Shown one piece after another: positions 9,653 through 18,728 of a DNA stretch of 24,594 bases. The DNA comes from CAJBLF01 sp964430205 (GTDB lineage: Bacteria > Patescibacteriota > Gracilibacteria > Absconditabacterales > Absconditicoccaceae): contig CAYSER010000013.1 in the NCBI GenBank assembly GCA_964430205.1, positions 1 through 24,594 on the forward strand. The letters run 5' to 3'. Positions within the stretch are counted from its first letter, which is position 1; every line of letters starts with the position of its first letter. Below the pieces are notes generated by a model that did no database searches, was not told where the DNA came from, and was given only the letters and a program-made list of their open reading frames with translations. The position numbers and the translations under genes were made by a program.

Positions 9653-12445
9653 ATGGATGTTAGACGCTTGCTGTACAGAAGGAATAATGAGAGGGCTATG
9701 GAACATAGCCTAGCATTTAGGAAAACAGAGAAGAATAGCAAGGATAGCCTATTTAATCTTTTGCATGATACCAAACAGGAAGATGAGCATATGAATGCTT
9801 ATGGAGTATCGCAGAGAGAAGTGGATAAGCTGTTAGATGAGATCGTATACAGAGGATGAGTGACGGATGGAAGCTTCTTATATGCGTGGGATAAACATGA
9901 TAAGGACGGTAAGGAGAACGGCGCCGCAAAATTCTCTGCCGTCGCTGAAACACAGCTTTATAAGGAACAGATCAACGACAACGAGAGAAAGCTGTTCCAT
10001 TACGATACCTCATTGGATATGGTAATCGATCAGCTCAGCAGGGACAAGAAAACCCATATAGAGCTGGGTCCGGAGAGCGGTAAGAAGTTCATCGAATATT
10101 CCGATGAGCGGGATCCTAGGCATATGCATCTGTGCGACAAGAGATATATCGGTGTAGATGTCAGCGGCGTCTATGTGGATATGGCTAACAGGAACGTTGA
10201 AAAGATCGGTATGGTATGTGAATCCGTCCCTGGTGATCGGTTCAAGCATAGCATCTTCGATGCAGCCAAGGATCAGATTTATTACTTTTTCTGAGGAAGT
10301 ATAGGTAATCTCGATGTAGGCTCTGTATCAGGAGGATATCGGAATGGAGGCAGGAAGAGCATTATCAATCTCCTTAAACGCATGAGATCCAATCAGCCAT
10401 TTACGAGCGTGCCTGCAGTGATTACCTATTTCGAAGCACCTGATGCAGACGATAAGGAGGCGATAGAGATGCTGAGGGCGACCTATGGAGCGAAGGATTC
10501 TCCATATTACGATGAAGCTGCCCATGAGAAGAATGCTGATTTCATCCTTTCATGATTTGAGGCATTAGGGATACCTAGAGAACATCTCCAATTGAAAGTG
10601 GAATATGATCCAGGCGATAAAGATACTCCTGCAGCAGTCAAGATCGGTGCAGAGTTCACCGAACCTACGGAGATCGCGATCTACGGGAACAGGGTGATGA
10701 AGAGGAAAGGCGATGTCATCCGGGCAATCAAGTCGCAGAGATTCAGTAAGCAGATGTTCGAGAGTATCGCTCATACATGATGATTTACCGTGAAATACCA
10801 GAAATCGCTCAATGGTATCGCAGTAGCAGTGCTGCAGAGCAACCTCGGCATACATGAAAAATTTAAGAAGGAGAGGAATCGGGCATACGCATGATTGATC
10901 TGATTGACATTGATCTCATGATGACTGGGTACCCACAATATCTTACATCAAAGAGAAATCAAGGAACAAAAGGAAAAGATGGATACAGAATTTGCGAGCA
11001 AGCAGAGAATGTTCTTTTATGGTACTGATCACGGATATTATGAGCTCAAGACGGAGGCAGAGAAGATAGCATACATAGACAGGGTTACTGATGATGTCTT
11101 CGATAATATCGCTATACGTTATAATATACCGTCAAATGAAAAAGAGGTGAAAAAGCTTATCAGGGCATATATCAAAGACAAGGAAATCTTGTGAAGATTT
11201 TCGAACACTGCGGACTACGGCAACAATATTTTCCGTATGGCCAATGAATGCACACAAAAATACAGTGATATACTCATAGAAAATGATATCGATATGATGC
11301 CCTATGATCACCTTCGCGAATATGAGGAATATTTCAAGGATGTCATTATGCGTGGGGCAACAGAGGTGATACAGCTATGAACCCTAGAAGAGTTAAGAAT
11401 GGGAAGAGGGCTTGAATCTGAAGAATCATATATCCTTGATCCTGCAAACGATAGATGAATATATCCAAACATCCAGCTGAGATGCATAAAGAAGGGAACC
11501 AAGAGAATCTTGGTAGAGGACAGAACAATCCCCGTGAAAGACAGGACAGAATTTGAAATCAAAAGATATCTCTGCGAAAGAAATGATGTCGAAAGCCATT
11601 CCATCAGAGATGGATATCTCTATGTCAAGACACGGAAAGACTTTGATTATAATTATATAGAAGCGACATCGGGAAGTGAAACCGAAAGGAAGAGGATAGA
11701 TCCCATGATAATTGCCTATGACTACTTTTATCAGAATAGACCGATAATCCCAGAGATATGCAGAAGGTTCGGTGCTATGTATTGGGACACATCAAAAAAC
11801 CGCAACCGAGAGAATGACAATACCTATCGACGGACAAAAGATACGATAAAAGGATTGATCATCAGAGATATGCTGGAGACCTGAATGTTGGACAGATTAC
11901 CGATAAATAGCGGTCAATTGATCGCCGCCTATCTCCAATGATTCGTCAAAAGGAATGCCAAAGCTCTCCAGAAGGAATGACTCTCTCTTTCCCCTTATCC
12001 AGAGTATCAGACAAAGTACGCGGAATCACTGGACAATACATTCGATGCCCAGGACAAGGATGTTCCCCAGAAGATTTCTTATGAAGAAAGGGACACATAC
12101 GATTTCCAGTATATATGAAAATTTTTTACACAGACGGGGAATACATATGATGTGGGGGAGGTGACCATCGGAGGTAAGAAATATCTCTATGCAAGGAATA
12201 TCGATGAAGATAAGGATAGGTATCATACGGCAGAGTGAATGGACATCACAACGATCAACTATTACCTTCTTCGTGGTAAGGAAGTCGTTAAGGCATATAG
12301 GGAATTCCAGAAAATCAATAACGTGGCTTCAGATGCAATAGCCAAAAATACCAATATGCCGAGCCATAAATCAACAAAACTGATCCATAACAAAAAGCCA
12401 GAGGTGAGATCAAAATGATTCAATCCGGGAACATTCAGAAAATAG
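9653..12445 (+). CDS. EgtD-like SAM methyltransferase domain fused to a membrane segment and an unknown C-terminal domain
   Basis: 930-aa protein in one continuous frame with 18 in-frame TGAs, ending at TAG 12443. The N-terminal 400 residues carry signatures of the histidine-specific methyltransferase family (Methyltransf_33, EgtD type): ELGPESGK at 137-144 (SAM motif I), YIGVDVSGVYVDMA (motif II with acidic residue), and FFGGSIGN at 212-219, where Gly214 is TGA. Residues 411-432 are hydrophobic and glycine-rich (four TGAs), followed by a charged coil, so a membrane anchor is likely. The final 500 residues resemble nothing I recognise; they are mixed alpha/beta, rich in Tyr, Arg and Asp. The start at 9653 is uncertain: ATG 9698 is also possible. 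The next gene has the same methyltransferase signatures. Substrate unknown; family members methylate histidine amino groups, but the usual sulfoxide synthase partner for ergothioneine is absent here. Confidence 0.65.
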
Positions 12446-12485
12446 CGGCATAATAGATAGACATGACTTTTATTCGCAGAACAAG

Positions 12486-14309
12486 ATGATGAGGTATATG
12501 CTCCAGGAGAGCAAGGAATATAAAGAATACGAGAAGATGTTCGATTCCATTACAGCTGTTTCCTTAAGTAAGAATATCTCGCCATTTTCGCTCGATGAAC
12601 AAGCGATTGTCGCATCGATCAGGGAAGTTCACAAAGATGAGAATGAGGAGCTCAAGAGAGGGAATATAGGACCATTCACCCGTACTTTGGTGGCGAATCT
12701 GCCGATGGCGGTGACTACGAAGGGAGGGAAAATAGTCGATATGGAATGCAAGATCCGATCCAGGACAATGCAGAATCTGATCAGTGATGATATCATTACC
12801 AACATCCGTCATGCTGGATCATTGGATAGTTTGGATCTGGAATTCGAGTTCGGATTCGATGGAAATGAACTCTCGGAATTACACTTCGCCGATACGGGAT
12901 CCTATGACCGCATCAAGGAACGTAGTATTGCGTTTATCAAGGCAAATCATCAGATTCAGCAGGCGATCATTGATAATTATTGTGATGGTCTTGCAGCAAC
13001 GGTAGAATATATGAAGAGCAAGGAATCGCTCATGGACCAATGGGAACAGACAACCAGAGCGCTTTATCTCGCACTAGGTATGCCGGAGTCGTTCGAACTT
13101 TCCGGCACATATAAGACAACGACGGATAGCATCATTTATGGGACATATGGGAGTGATCGAAAGAAAACCCTGAATCTGAAGCAAAAAAAGGCGTTCGGAG
13201 AATTACAGAAAATCGGCAAATATTTAGGCTGATTCGATAACGCTTTTCATACTAAGAGATTTATTCAGCAGATGAACGCCTACAACGAGGCCGTAGATAA
13301 GATCATGTCTCGCATTCTTGAAGGTGAGCACGAGCTAGGTCTAGATTCGAAGTTTTTTTTCTTGGACAACGGCGATAATCTGTATGATGAGGTGATTGAG
13401 AAAAGTGCATATCATGAGTACTACGAGGATGAATTAGAGCTGATAAGCAACAATACAGAAAGGATATCTCCGTATTTCAGGGAGAAATATATCTGATTGT
13501 GATGCGGCAACGGGAAAAAAGATTACCATGTCTTCTCAAAATATGTGGCTATAGATGAGCCGAGGATGTCTCCATCATGCTGACCGATGATTTCAAAAGT
13601 AGTGATGATGGATAGCAGTATCAGGTCACTCTCCAAAGCAGAGAGATTTATCGACAAGGGATGATCTGAAATGTGAATATCTCTTGGATCCACGTCGATA
13701 GTCTATACGCAGCAACGGATAGATGAACTGTTGCAAGACGAAGAGATCAGAGTGCTAACGTCGGTGGTCAATAATCCTCACGAAATGACATTCAATATCC
13801 CTGACATCAAGGAATCGTCGAATATGTTTACGCTCTTCTGAGGGACATTCGGGAACTTTGAGGACTATCAGCCCATATTCTTGAAACAGATGGATAAATT
13901 GATGAATCCATGAGATGTTTTGTGTATCTCCTTATATACCACACCCAAAGATGAGCAAGAAGGGCAAGAGGTCGTCAAGAGGTATAATACGCCGCAGAAT
14001 GCGATTTTTATCAAGAACTTTTTTGTGAAGCTCGGGATTCCGCAAGAGGCGATCGAGGTTATCGTATCTTATGATCATAATTCAGCCACCATCCATATCG
14101 ACGCCAAGATACAGGAAAACATAAGGATCAATCGAAAAGGGAAAGAGATAACGATCTCAGGTGGTACGATCTTCCATTGCGTTTCCTCCAGGAGGATGAA
14201 GCAGGTGGATCTTCAGGAATGTATCGATGCGTCTGGGACATCGCTCAAGATAGCCGATAGGATCATGGAGCCAGGCAATCCTTTCTCGCTCTATATGATA
14301 ACCAAATAA
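12486..14309 (+). CDS. Second EgtD-like SAM methyltransferase protein with N-terminal extension
   Basis: 607-aa protein with eight in-frame TGAs, ending at TAA. The C-terminal half fits Methyltransf_33/EgtD: FFLDNGDNLYDEVIEKSAY and HEYYEDELELI match the family's YDExGSxLFxxI...YY..E start; IGLGCGNGK (336-344; Gly337 and Gly339 are TGA) is SAM motif I; VMMDSS is motif II; and LFGGTFGNF (Gly452 is TGA) is the typical GSTIGNF-like motif, followed by LMNPGDVLCISL. The first 260 residues are a separate, mostly helical domain that I do not recognise. No membrane segment is visible. It starts 40 bases after the previous methyltransferase-like gene and ends just before a hairpin terminator, so the two are probably co-transcribed. 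Starts at 12489 or 12498 are also possible. Substrate unknown. Confidence 0.65.
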
Positions 14310-14328
14310 GAGAGGTGTAGTAAATTTT

Positions 14329-14360
14329 CGACAACAGTTTTTGACAGGTAGACATTGTTA
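14329..14360 (+). repeat. Copy A of a dispersed 32-base intergenic element
   Basis: Begins with CGACAACAGT (14329-14338) and continues without gaps into a segment sharing AGGTAG and ATTG with copy B at 17634-17665. By eye, about 25 of 32 positions agree. It lies between the second methyltransferase-like gene and the S1-like gene and overlaps the left arm of the terminator. Confidence 0.5.
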
Positions 14361-14374
14361 TTTGTCTACTTTTT
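14348..14374 (+). terminator. Probable terminator after the second methyltransferase-like gene
   Basis: GTAGAC (14348-14353), a 10-base loop, GTCTAC (14364-14369), then five T. The stem is only 6 bp, so efficiency may be moderate. Confidence 0.55.
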
Positions 14375-14428
14375 ACTATTTTATGAAATGTCAATATGTG
14401 AATTTTATATATATTATATACTTCACTG

Positions 14429-16525
14429 ATGAAAAAAAAGACACCTATTTCATTAACAGAGCTCAACCAAAAGATCGAATGATTCAAGATCGCTCTCGAT
14501 GATTTCTCCAATGAGAGTTTGCCGGCATTCGAGCATCATATGAAGGACATCAAGGATGATATGCAATTCGTGCTTTTGGAATCCGTTGATAGGCAGAATG
14601 AGAGAGAGAAAAGGCGTGATAAAATAAATCAGGAGATCAGGAAGTATAATAAGCAAGGACCGCAGAAAGCTATAGATGACTATATAGCTCAAAATCCCAA
14701 AGCATTCCGTGAAGCGCTGGAAGAGAGAGGCATATCTATCGATGATAGATGAAATTATCATCTCAGCAAGCAAAAGAAGGGAAACCATACAGGATATAAT
14801 ATAGTCCCGGTACAGTTCACTCCCAAGACATTGGTAGAAGGGGATCAGTATGAGCATGTCAGAGCTAGGTTGCAGACGATGGAAAACGAGATCATGATGC
14901 AACTTACCAATCTCTTCGAGTTAGCGAAAGAGAAGGCGAAAAATATCTACGCATCCTATGCACATCCAGGAGAGCTATTCGATAAACTGAATATTTCCAT
15001 ACAGAAAGTCGGATATGCGTTCTTTGCCAAAGAGCAGAAGAAAGATAAACTGGTAAAGAAGGGGACTCCGCACGATATAAAGGATAGCCCTGCCTGAGAT
15101 CCGCCGACATTTAAGAAGATAGGGGCATTGATGAAACATCTCAAGGATAATAACATACCATTTCGTGCGAACAACATTCTCCAGGATAATAATCAGCGAT
15201 TCCAATTCTATTTTTATGACAGGGATATTACCATCCTGATCTCCGACGAAGTGATCGGTAATTGTTTCAGGGATTCTACCTATGCTATCAAAGGCATGGT
15301 TCCATGATTGAGGAATGTCAACAGGGAAGAGCTCAAGAGTTATCAAGGCAAGAAAATCGTTTTCAACGAGCATCGGAGCAGGAGGATGGAATCCGTATTC
15401 AAGGATGACCCCCAGCATCGGCCGATCATAAGCGAAGAGAAAGAAGAGGGTAGAGAAGATCCCAAGACGATGATAACGGATAGGTCTACCTTCATCGGTA
15501 TCATCAAGGAACATTTTACGCCTGAGACATTGACCATACCGGCATATAGGAAATTCGCTCAAGAATACAATAGCCAGCAAGGCAATGCATTGCTCTTGTG
15601 CGATACCGTCTACGGATGTGCATCATTGCTCGGACTATGAGGTAAGAAAGGCATCTATGACATCAAGAACGCTATTTTCGAGTCCCAAAAGCCGAAGCTG
15701 GAGATACCAAAGAATTCATTCTTTCACAATGACTTCGTCAAGATGCAGTTACAGAAGATATGATGAATTGAAGGGTTCGATCCCGACAAGACGCTCTGAT
15801 CAGTCGGATATACATCCTGGGTGTTGGATCTGATAAGGAAGGCGAGCAACGAGGAATATGTAGACGCAATCAAGAACCTGTCGGTGAAAGAGAAGAAAGC
15901 GAGATTGGAAAGCTATGTACATATTTCAGATATTCCGCTGTTCTCTACTAAGATTACCTCTATGCTGGGAGGGCGTGTGAGATGCGTCGATGCTGAATAT
16001 CAGAAGATGCTATGGGAGAGATATCAGCTCTATATGCAACAGTTCACCATGCATTCGACGTATAAGGATCTCGAGAAACGTATCCTCTCATATGAGACAG
16101 CATGGGAAGATGGGGCAATGCATCCGAATTCTGTGAAGAAGACAGAAAGACAAACAAAGAGAAAAAATAAGGAGACAAGGAAAGATGCTAATCAATGATC
16201 AGAACAGCTCACTCCGATCGGTCAATGAGATCAAGAGAAAAGCTTTCAAGAACCTGCAAGCGGAGAACTTGGTAGGCATAAGGTCATGAAATTCTGCCAA
16301 GAGCATCCAGATAGGATCGCTGATGGATTTGTTCCGGGGGAGACCTATGAAGCTGTCATAAATAACATCAATGAGAGATATGCATTCGTTTCCTTGACCA
16401 GGACGCTTTCCGGAAGGATCATAAAACAGATCGATAGGGAGTATAAAGTAGGGGATATCGTCAAGGTGGTGTTTGACCACATGGACACTGACCGTAATGG
16501 TAAAACCATCGTCAAGATCTTCTAA
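14429..16525 (+). CDS. Unknown 698-aa protein with S1/OB-like C-terminus
   Basis: Starts at ATG 14429 (MKKKTPISLTELNQKIE) after an AT-rich stretch and ends at TAA 16523; ten in-frame TGAs are read as Gly. I do not recognise the body. The first 190 residues are helical and charged, with coiled-coil character; the middle is mixed. The last 65 residues (from about 634: GETYEAVINNINERYAFVSL, then GRIIKQID and GDIVKVVFDHMD) have the pattern of an S1/OB nucleic-acid-binding fold: G-E-x-Y-x-A-V-I, a hydrophobic 'fV' strand, a G-x-I strand, and GDxVxVxVxxxD. A Lys/Arg-rich segment (TERQTKRKNKETRKDANQ) sits just upstream, which would also favour RNA or DNA binding. No signal peptide is seen. It is preceded by a terminator, so it is probably its own unit. 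An RNA-related role is inference from the terminal domain only. Confidence 0.6.
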
Positions 16526-16558
16526 TCTCGTTTTTTTACCTCTTATCGAATTCTAGGT

Positions 16559-16735
16559 ATGGAAATAAGGGAAACTCAAGATACCGCTGCCGAGCAGATA
16601 GTTCTCTACACACCCAAACAGGACCTAAGGAACAAGAAGATCTATTTCGATGCTAACGGAACTGAAGTTAAAATCTGATATGATGATGAGACCGGTGTCG
16701 GCTTTGTTGAAATCATACCAGCATATAACGCGTAA
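16559..16735 (+). CDS. 58-aa hypothetical protein
   Basis: ATG 16559 to TAA 16733, containing one TGA read as Gly (16676-16678, in EVKIGYDDETG). The product begins MEIRETQDTAAEQIVLYTPK and contains KKIYFDANGTEVKIGYDDE, a plausible beta-hairpin. It starts 33 bases after the 698-aa protein gene. Amino-acid composition and frame fit neighbouring genes. An overlapping 64-codon reading frame (16650-16844) is less convincing because of its Leu/Tyr/Cys/Met-rich composition. No function can be assigned. Confidence 0.5.
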
Positions 16736-16871
16736 GCGATTTATAGTACTCTATCGGAAAATCATGGATCATCTGAAGTTTGTGTATTCAGTTTGCTATC
16801 TCTACTGTTTCAAGAGTAGGAAGGATTTTTCGTATCGGAGATAGATGATTTGATTCCATATACAAAAGATG
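16736..16871 (+). other. Gene-free leader upstream of a terminator, possibly structured RNA
   Basis: No convincing gene here. The stretch contains nested complementary words: CTATCTC around 16797 with GAGATAG around 16838, and CTACT/AGTAG forming a small hairpin between them (loop GTTTCAAG). It runs into the terminator at 16872. It could be the 3' untranslated part of the 58-aa gene or a small RNA. Confidence 0.3.
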
Positions 16872-16904
16872 CCTTCCTAAGATACATTCCAGGAAGGTTT
16901 TTTT
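16872..16904 (+). terminator. Rho-independent terminator before the GNAT gene
   Basis: CCTTCCT (16872-16878), a 12-base loop, AGGAAGG (16891-16897), then seven T. It ends 15 bases before the ATG at 16920. Confidence 0.75.
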
Positions 16905-16919
16905 ATTCAATAACTGATC

Positions 16920-17558
16920 ATGTACATGAAAACAATCATACACGGGGTATCCGTAGACATAAGAGATCTTACCCAAGAGAGCATACCATCGCTTGCACAT
17001 AGGTTGAGCGATCGGCAGAAGAATCCGCAATTTATGAGATTCCTCAAAGATATTCCTATGTCACCATCAGAGAATAGGGAAGCGATCCAAAAGGCATTAG
17101 CGGAGAAAAAATCTGTATACAAGGTGATCGTCGACGATGTTCAGCAAAAGATCATCTGATGCATCTTGTTTGATAGCTTTGATGCTAGTGACGACTCCTT
17201 GGAATCATATACAAGGATCGATCCGGCCTTTGGTAAATTATGACTTGGAACGCAATGCAGGAGAAAGATGATAGCTGAAGTGCTATTGTGAGATCACGTC
17301 CAAAAGATCATATCATGGCACTCGGCATGGAATACGTGAAGTTTCGTCATAAACAAAAGAGCGTGATTTAGGTTAATGGATTTTGTCCCTGATAAGACGT
17401 TTTTGCCGAACATAGGCAAGCGTACCGATGATTTCAAGCGAGAGATAACCAAAGAGGATATACTGAGGAAAGAATGAGAGAGAAGTGATATGATCAAAGC
17501 GAATCATGATACTATCATGCAATGATTGATCAAACACGATATGCTCCATTTGTTATAG
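16920..17558 (+). CDS. GNAT-family N-acetyltransferase
   Basis: 212-aa protein, seven in-frame TGAs, TAG stop at 17556. The GNAT fold is visible in order: an N-terminal strand and helices ending in RFLKDIPMSPSENREAI; strand VYKVIVDDVQQKIIGCILFD; the acetyl-CoA motif A in FGKLGLGTQCRRKMIAEVLL, where Gly108, the first Gly of GxG, is TGA; then IISWHSAWNTGSFVINKR followed by AGFRLMDFV, matching the N..S..vxxKxGF motif, with the Gly of GF (residue 149) encoded by TGA. GNAT enzymes transfer acetyl from acetyl-CoA to an amino group of a protein, antibiotic or small molecule; the acceptor is not readable here. An ATG at 16926 is an equally possible start. It is bounded by terminators on both sides, so it is a single-gene unit, although its own promoter would then have to lie inside or right after the upstream terminator. 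Confidence 0.8.
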
Positions 17559-17588
17559 TGATAGGGCATAAAAGATATTTCCAAGATA

Positions 17589-17612
17589 AGCTCCGCAGAT
17601 GTGGGGCTTTTT
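17589..17612 (+). terminator. Terminator after the GNAT gene
   Basis: AGCTCC (17589-17594) pairs with GGGGCT (17603-17608, one G-U pair) and is followed by a T run. Confidence 0.6.
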
Positions 17613-17633
17613 CTGTCTATTGTTGTAACTTTC

Positions 17634-17665
17634 CGACAACAGTATTTACTAGGTAGGTATTGATA
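17634..17665 (+). repeat. Copy B of the dispersed 32-base intergenic element
   Basis: CGACAACAGT (17634-17643) followed by a segment that aligns without gaps to copy A at 14329-14360, both sharing AGGTAG and ATTG downstream. It lies about 75 bases ahead of the beta-barrel-like gene. Confidence 0.5.
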
Positions 17666-17738
17666 TATCTGGGAATATACATATATGATTATAAACAAAA
17701 AACAAAAAGAGTCAATAAACCCAAACAAAGGAAGCAAA

Positions 17739-18587
17739 ATGAAAAAAAATGTAATATTGATCGTCATCATGATGGTCGCAATGAGTTCATTCGCACAGAT
17801 TACAGGGATAACAAGCAAGGACAGCAGTGTCGTTATAGATCGTCTCTATATCGGCTCCTTGAGTGGAACCTTGTTCCATACGGATTCTCTCTATCAGTCA
17901 GGATTCACTGGTGTCCGTTTTGGCGCTATGGCAACCTATAAGCCGGCGTCATGGATCTCCTTCAGCGGGTACGGCATGTATCAGTTGGAGACGGGGCAGT
18001 CATCCTATTCGATCCAACAGTTCTGGATGAAACTGAGACCTACCAAGAAGTGGAGTATCGAGACAGGTATGATGTCAACGATTCCTACGGAACAGCGTCC
18101 GCATCCGGTATCATCTGCAGGCCAATTCGAGACATGGAGTGAATCGCAGATTCCGGGCGGTACATTAGGCATCAAGACCAAGTATCAGTTCACCAACGAC
18201 TTCCAGCTTGCTGGAGGACTCGCCGTCCGCAAAGGTATGCCGGAATATTCAGCTCGTATCACCTACAAATGGATCCGGCTGAGCGGTTGGTATGCTCAGC
18301 ACGATTCCACCATGGGTACGGCAGTGAGCGTGGATATCGACAGGGTAACTTCTACCTTTGTCCTCAAGACCGGAACGATTGCTGACAATCTGGTCATCAA
18401 GATCAGCAAGAAGCATGATCTATCCGTGTATTCCGATGTGGGCTATGACTTCGATAAGAAATCATTAGTCCGCGGAGAATGGGGGATATTCAAAAGCTTC
18501 CAATCGAAGGTTATGAATGGATTGATCTGCTTGGGATATAGGAATGAGGCCAAATCCGTTGTCGGGTATCTCTTCATCTATCTCTAA
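17739..18587 (+). CDS. Secreted beta-barrel-like protein, no UGA codons
   Basis: 282-aa protein. I chose ATG 17739 because AAGGAAG lies four bases upstream (17728-17734) and a textbook signal peptide follows: MKKNVILIVIMMVAMSSFAQ, with probable cleavage after AQ or shortly before it. An in-frame ATG at 17685 would bury the signal. The mature part is rich in alternating aromatic and polar strands (WISFSGYGMYQLETG, YSARITYKWIRLSGWYAQ, HDLSVYSDVGYDF) and ends in GYLFIYL, resembling outer-membrane beta-barrels of Bacteroidota, where signal peptides ending in FAQ are also typical. It has about 26 glycines, all GGN, in contrast with most neighbours. Candidate phyla radiation bacteria are not expected to have an outer membrane, so the protein may be a secreted, surface or host-directed product, possibly acquired. 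A strong terminator follows it, so it is a single-gene unit. Confidence 0.6.
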   Translation: MKKNVILIVIMMVAMSSFAQITGITSKDSSVVIDRLYIGSLSGTLFHTDSLYQSGFTGVRFGAMATYKPASWISFSGYGMYQLETGQSSYSIQQFWMKLRPTKKWSIETGMMSTIPTEQRPHPVSSAGQFETWSESQIPGGTLGIKTKYQFTNDFQLAGGLAVRKGMPEYSARITYKWIRLSGWYAQHDSTMGTAVSVDIDRVTSTFVLKTGTIADNLVIKISKKHDLSVYSDVGYDFDKKSLVRGEWGIFKSFQSKVMNGLICLGYRNEAKSVVGYLFIYL

Positions 18588-18592
18588 TAAGC

Positions 18593-18623
18593 AACTCCTC
18601 GGGTATCGCCGAGGAGTTTTTTT
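18593..18623 (+). terminator. Strong terminator after the beta-barrel-like gene
   Basis: AACTCCTCGG (18593-18602) and CCGAGGAGTT (18609-18618) form a perfect 10-bp stem around a 6-base loop, followed by a T run. Confidence 0.9.
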
Positions 18624-18669
18624 ATATCCCCAAATCATTGCTATATATAAAAATTAGCGAGCAATGGTG

Positions 18670-18697
18670 TTGACTTAATCGTAAGTATTTTTATATA
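18670..18697 (+). promoter_or_regulatory. Probable promoter of the ParB-like gene
   Basis: TTGACT (18670-18675), a 16-base spacer, TATATA (18692-18697). Transcription would start near 18704, which argues against the in-frame ATG at 18702 and for the one at 18729. Confidence 0.6.
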
Positions 18698-18728
18698 TGT
18701 GATGAATATTTATCGATACGGAGATAAG

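Noticed and set aside
14341..14369. TTGACA at 14341-14346 as a promoter -35 box
   Set aside because: At 16-18 bases downstream there is no -10-like hexamer; the region instead forms the terminator stem.
15770..15790. tRNA T-arm-like sequence (GGGTTCGATCCC)
   Set aside because: It lies inside the 698-aa coding frame (EGFDPDK), with no acceptor, D-arm or anticodon stem around it.
16650..16844. 64-codon plus-strand frame overlapping the 58-aa gene
   Set aside because: Composition is unlike neighbouring proteins and the overlapping 58-aa frame starts at a better position after the upstream gene. Kept only as an alternative.
17685..17738. Upstream ATG 17685 as start of the beta-barrel-like protein
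   Set aside because: It would place 18 polar residues before a clear signal peptide; ATG 17739 has a proper Shine-Dalgarno.
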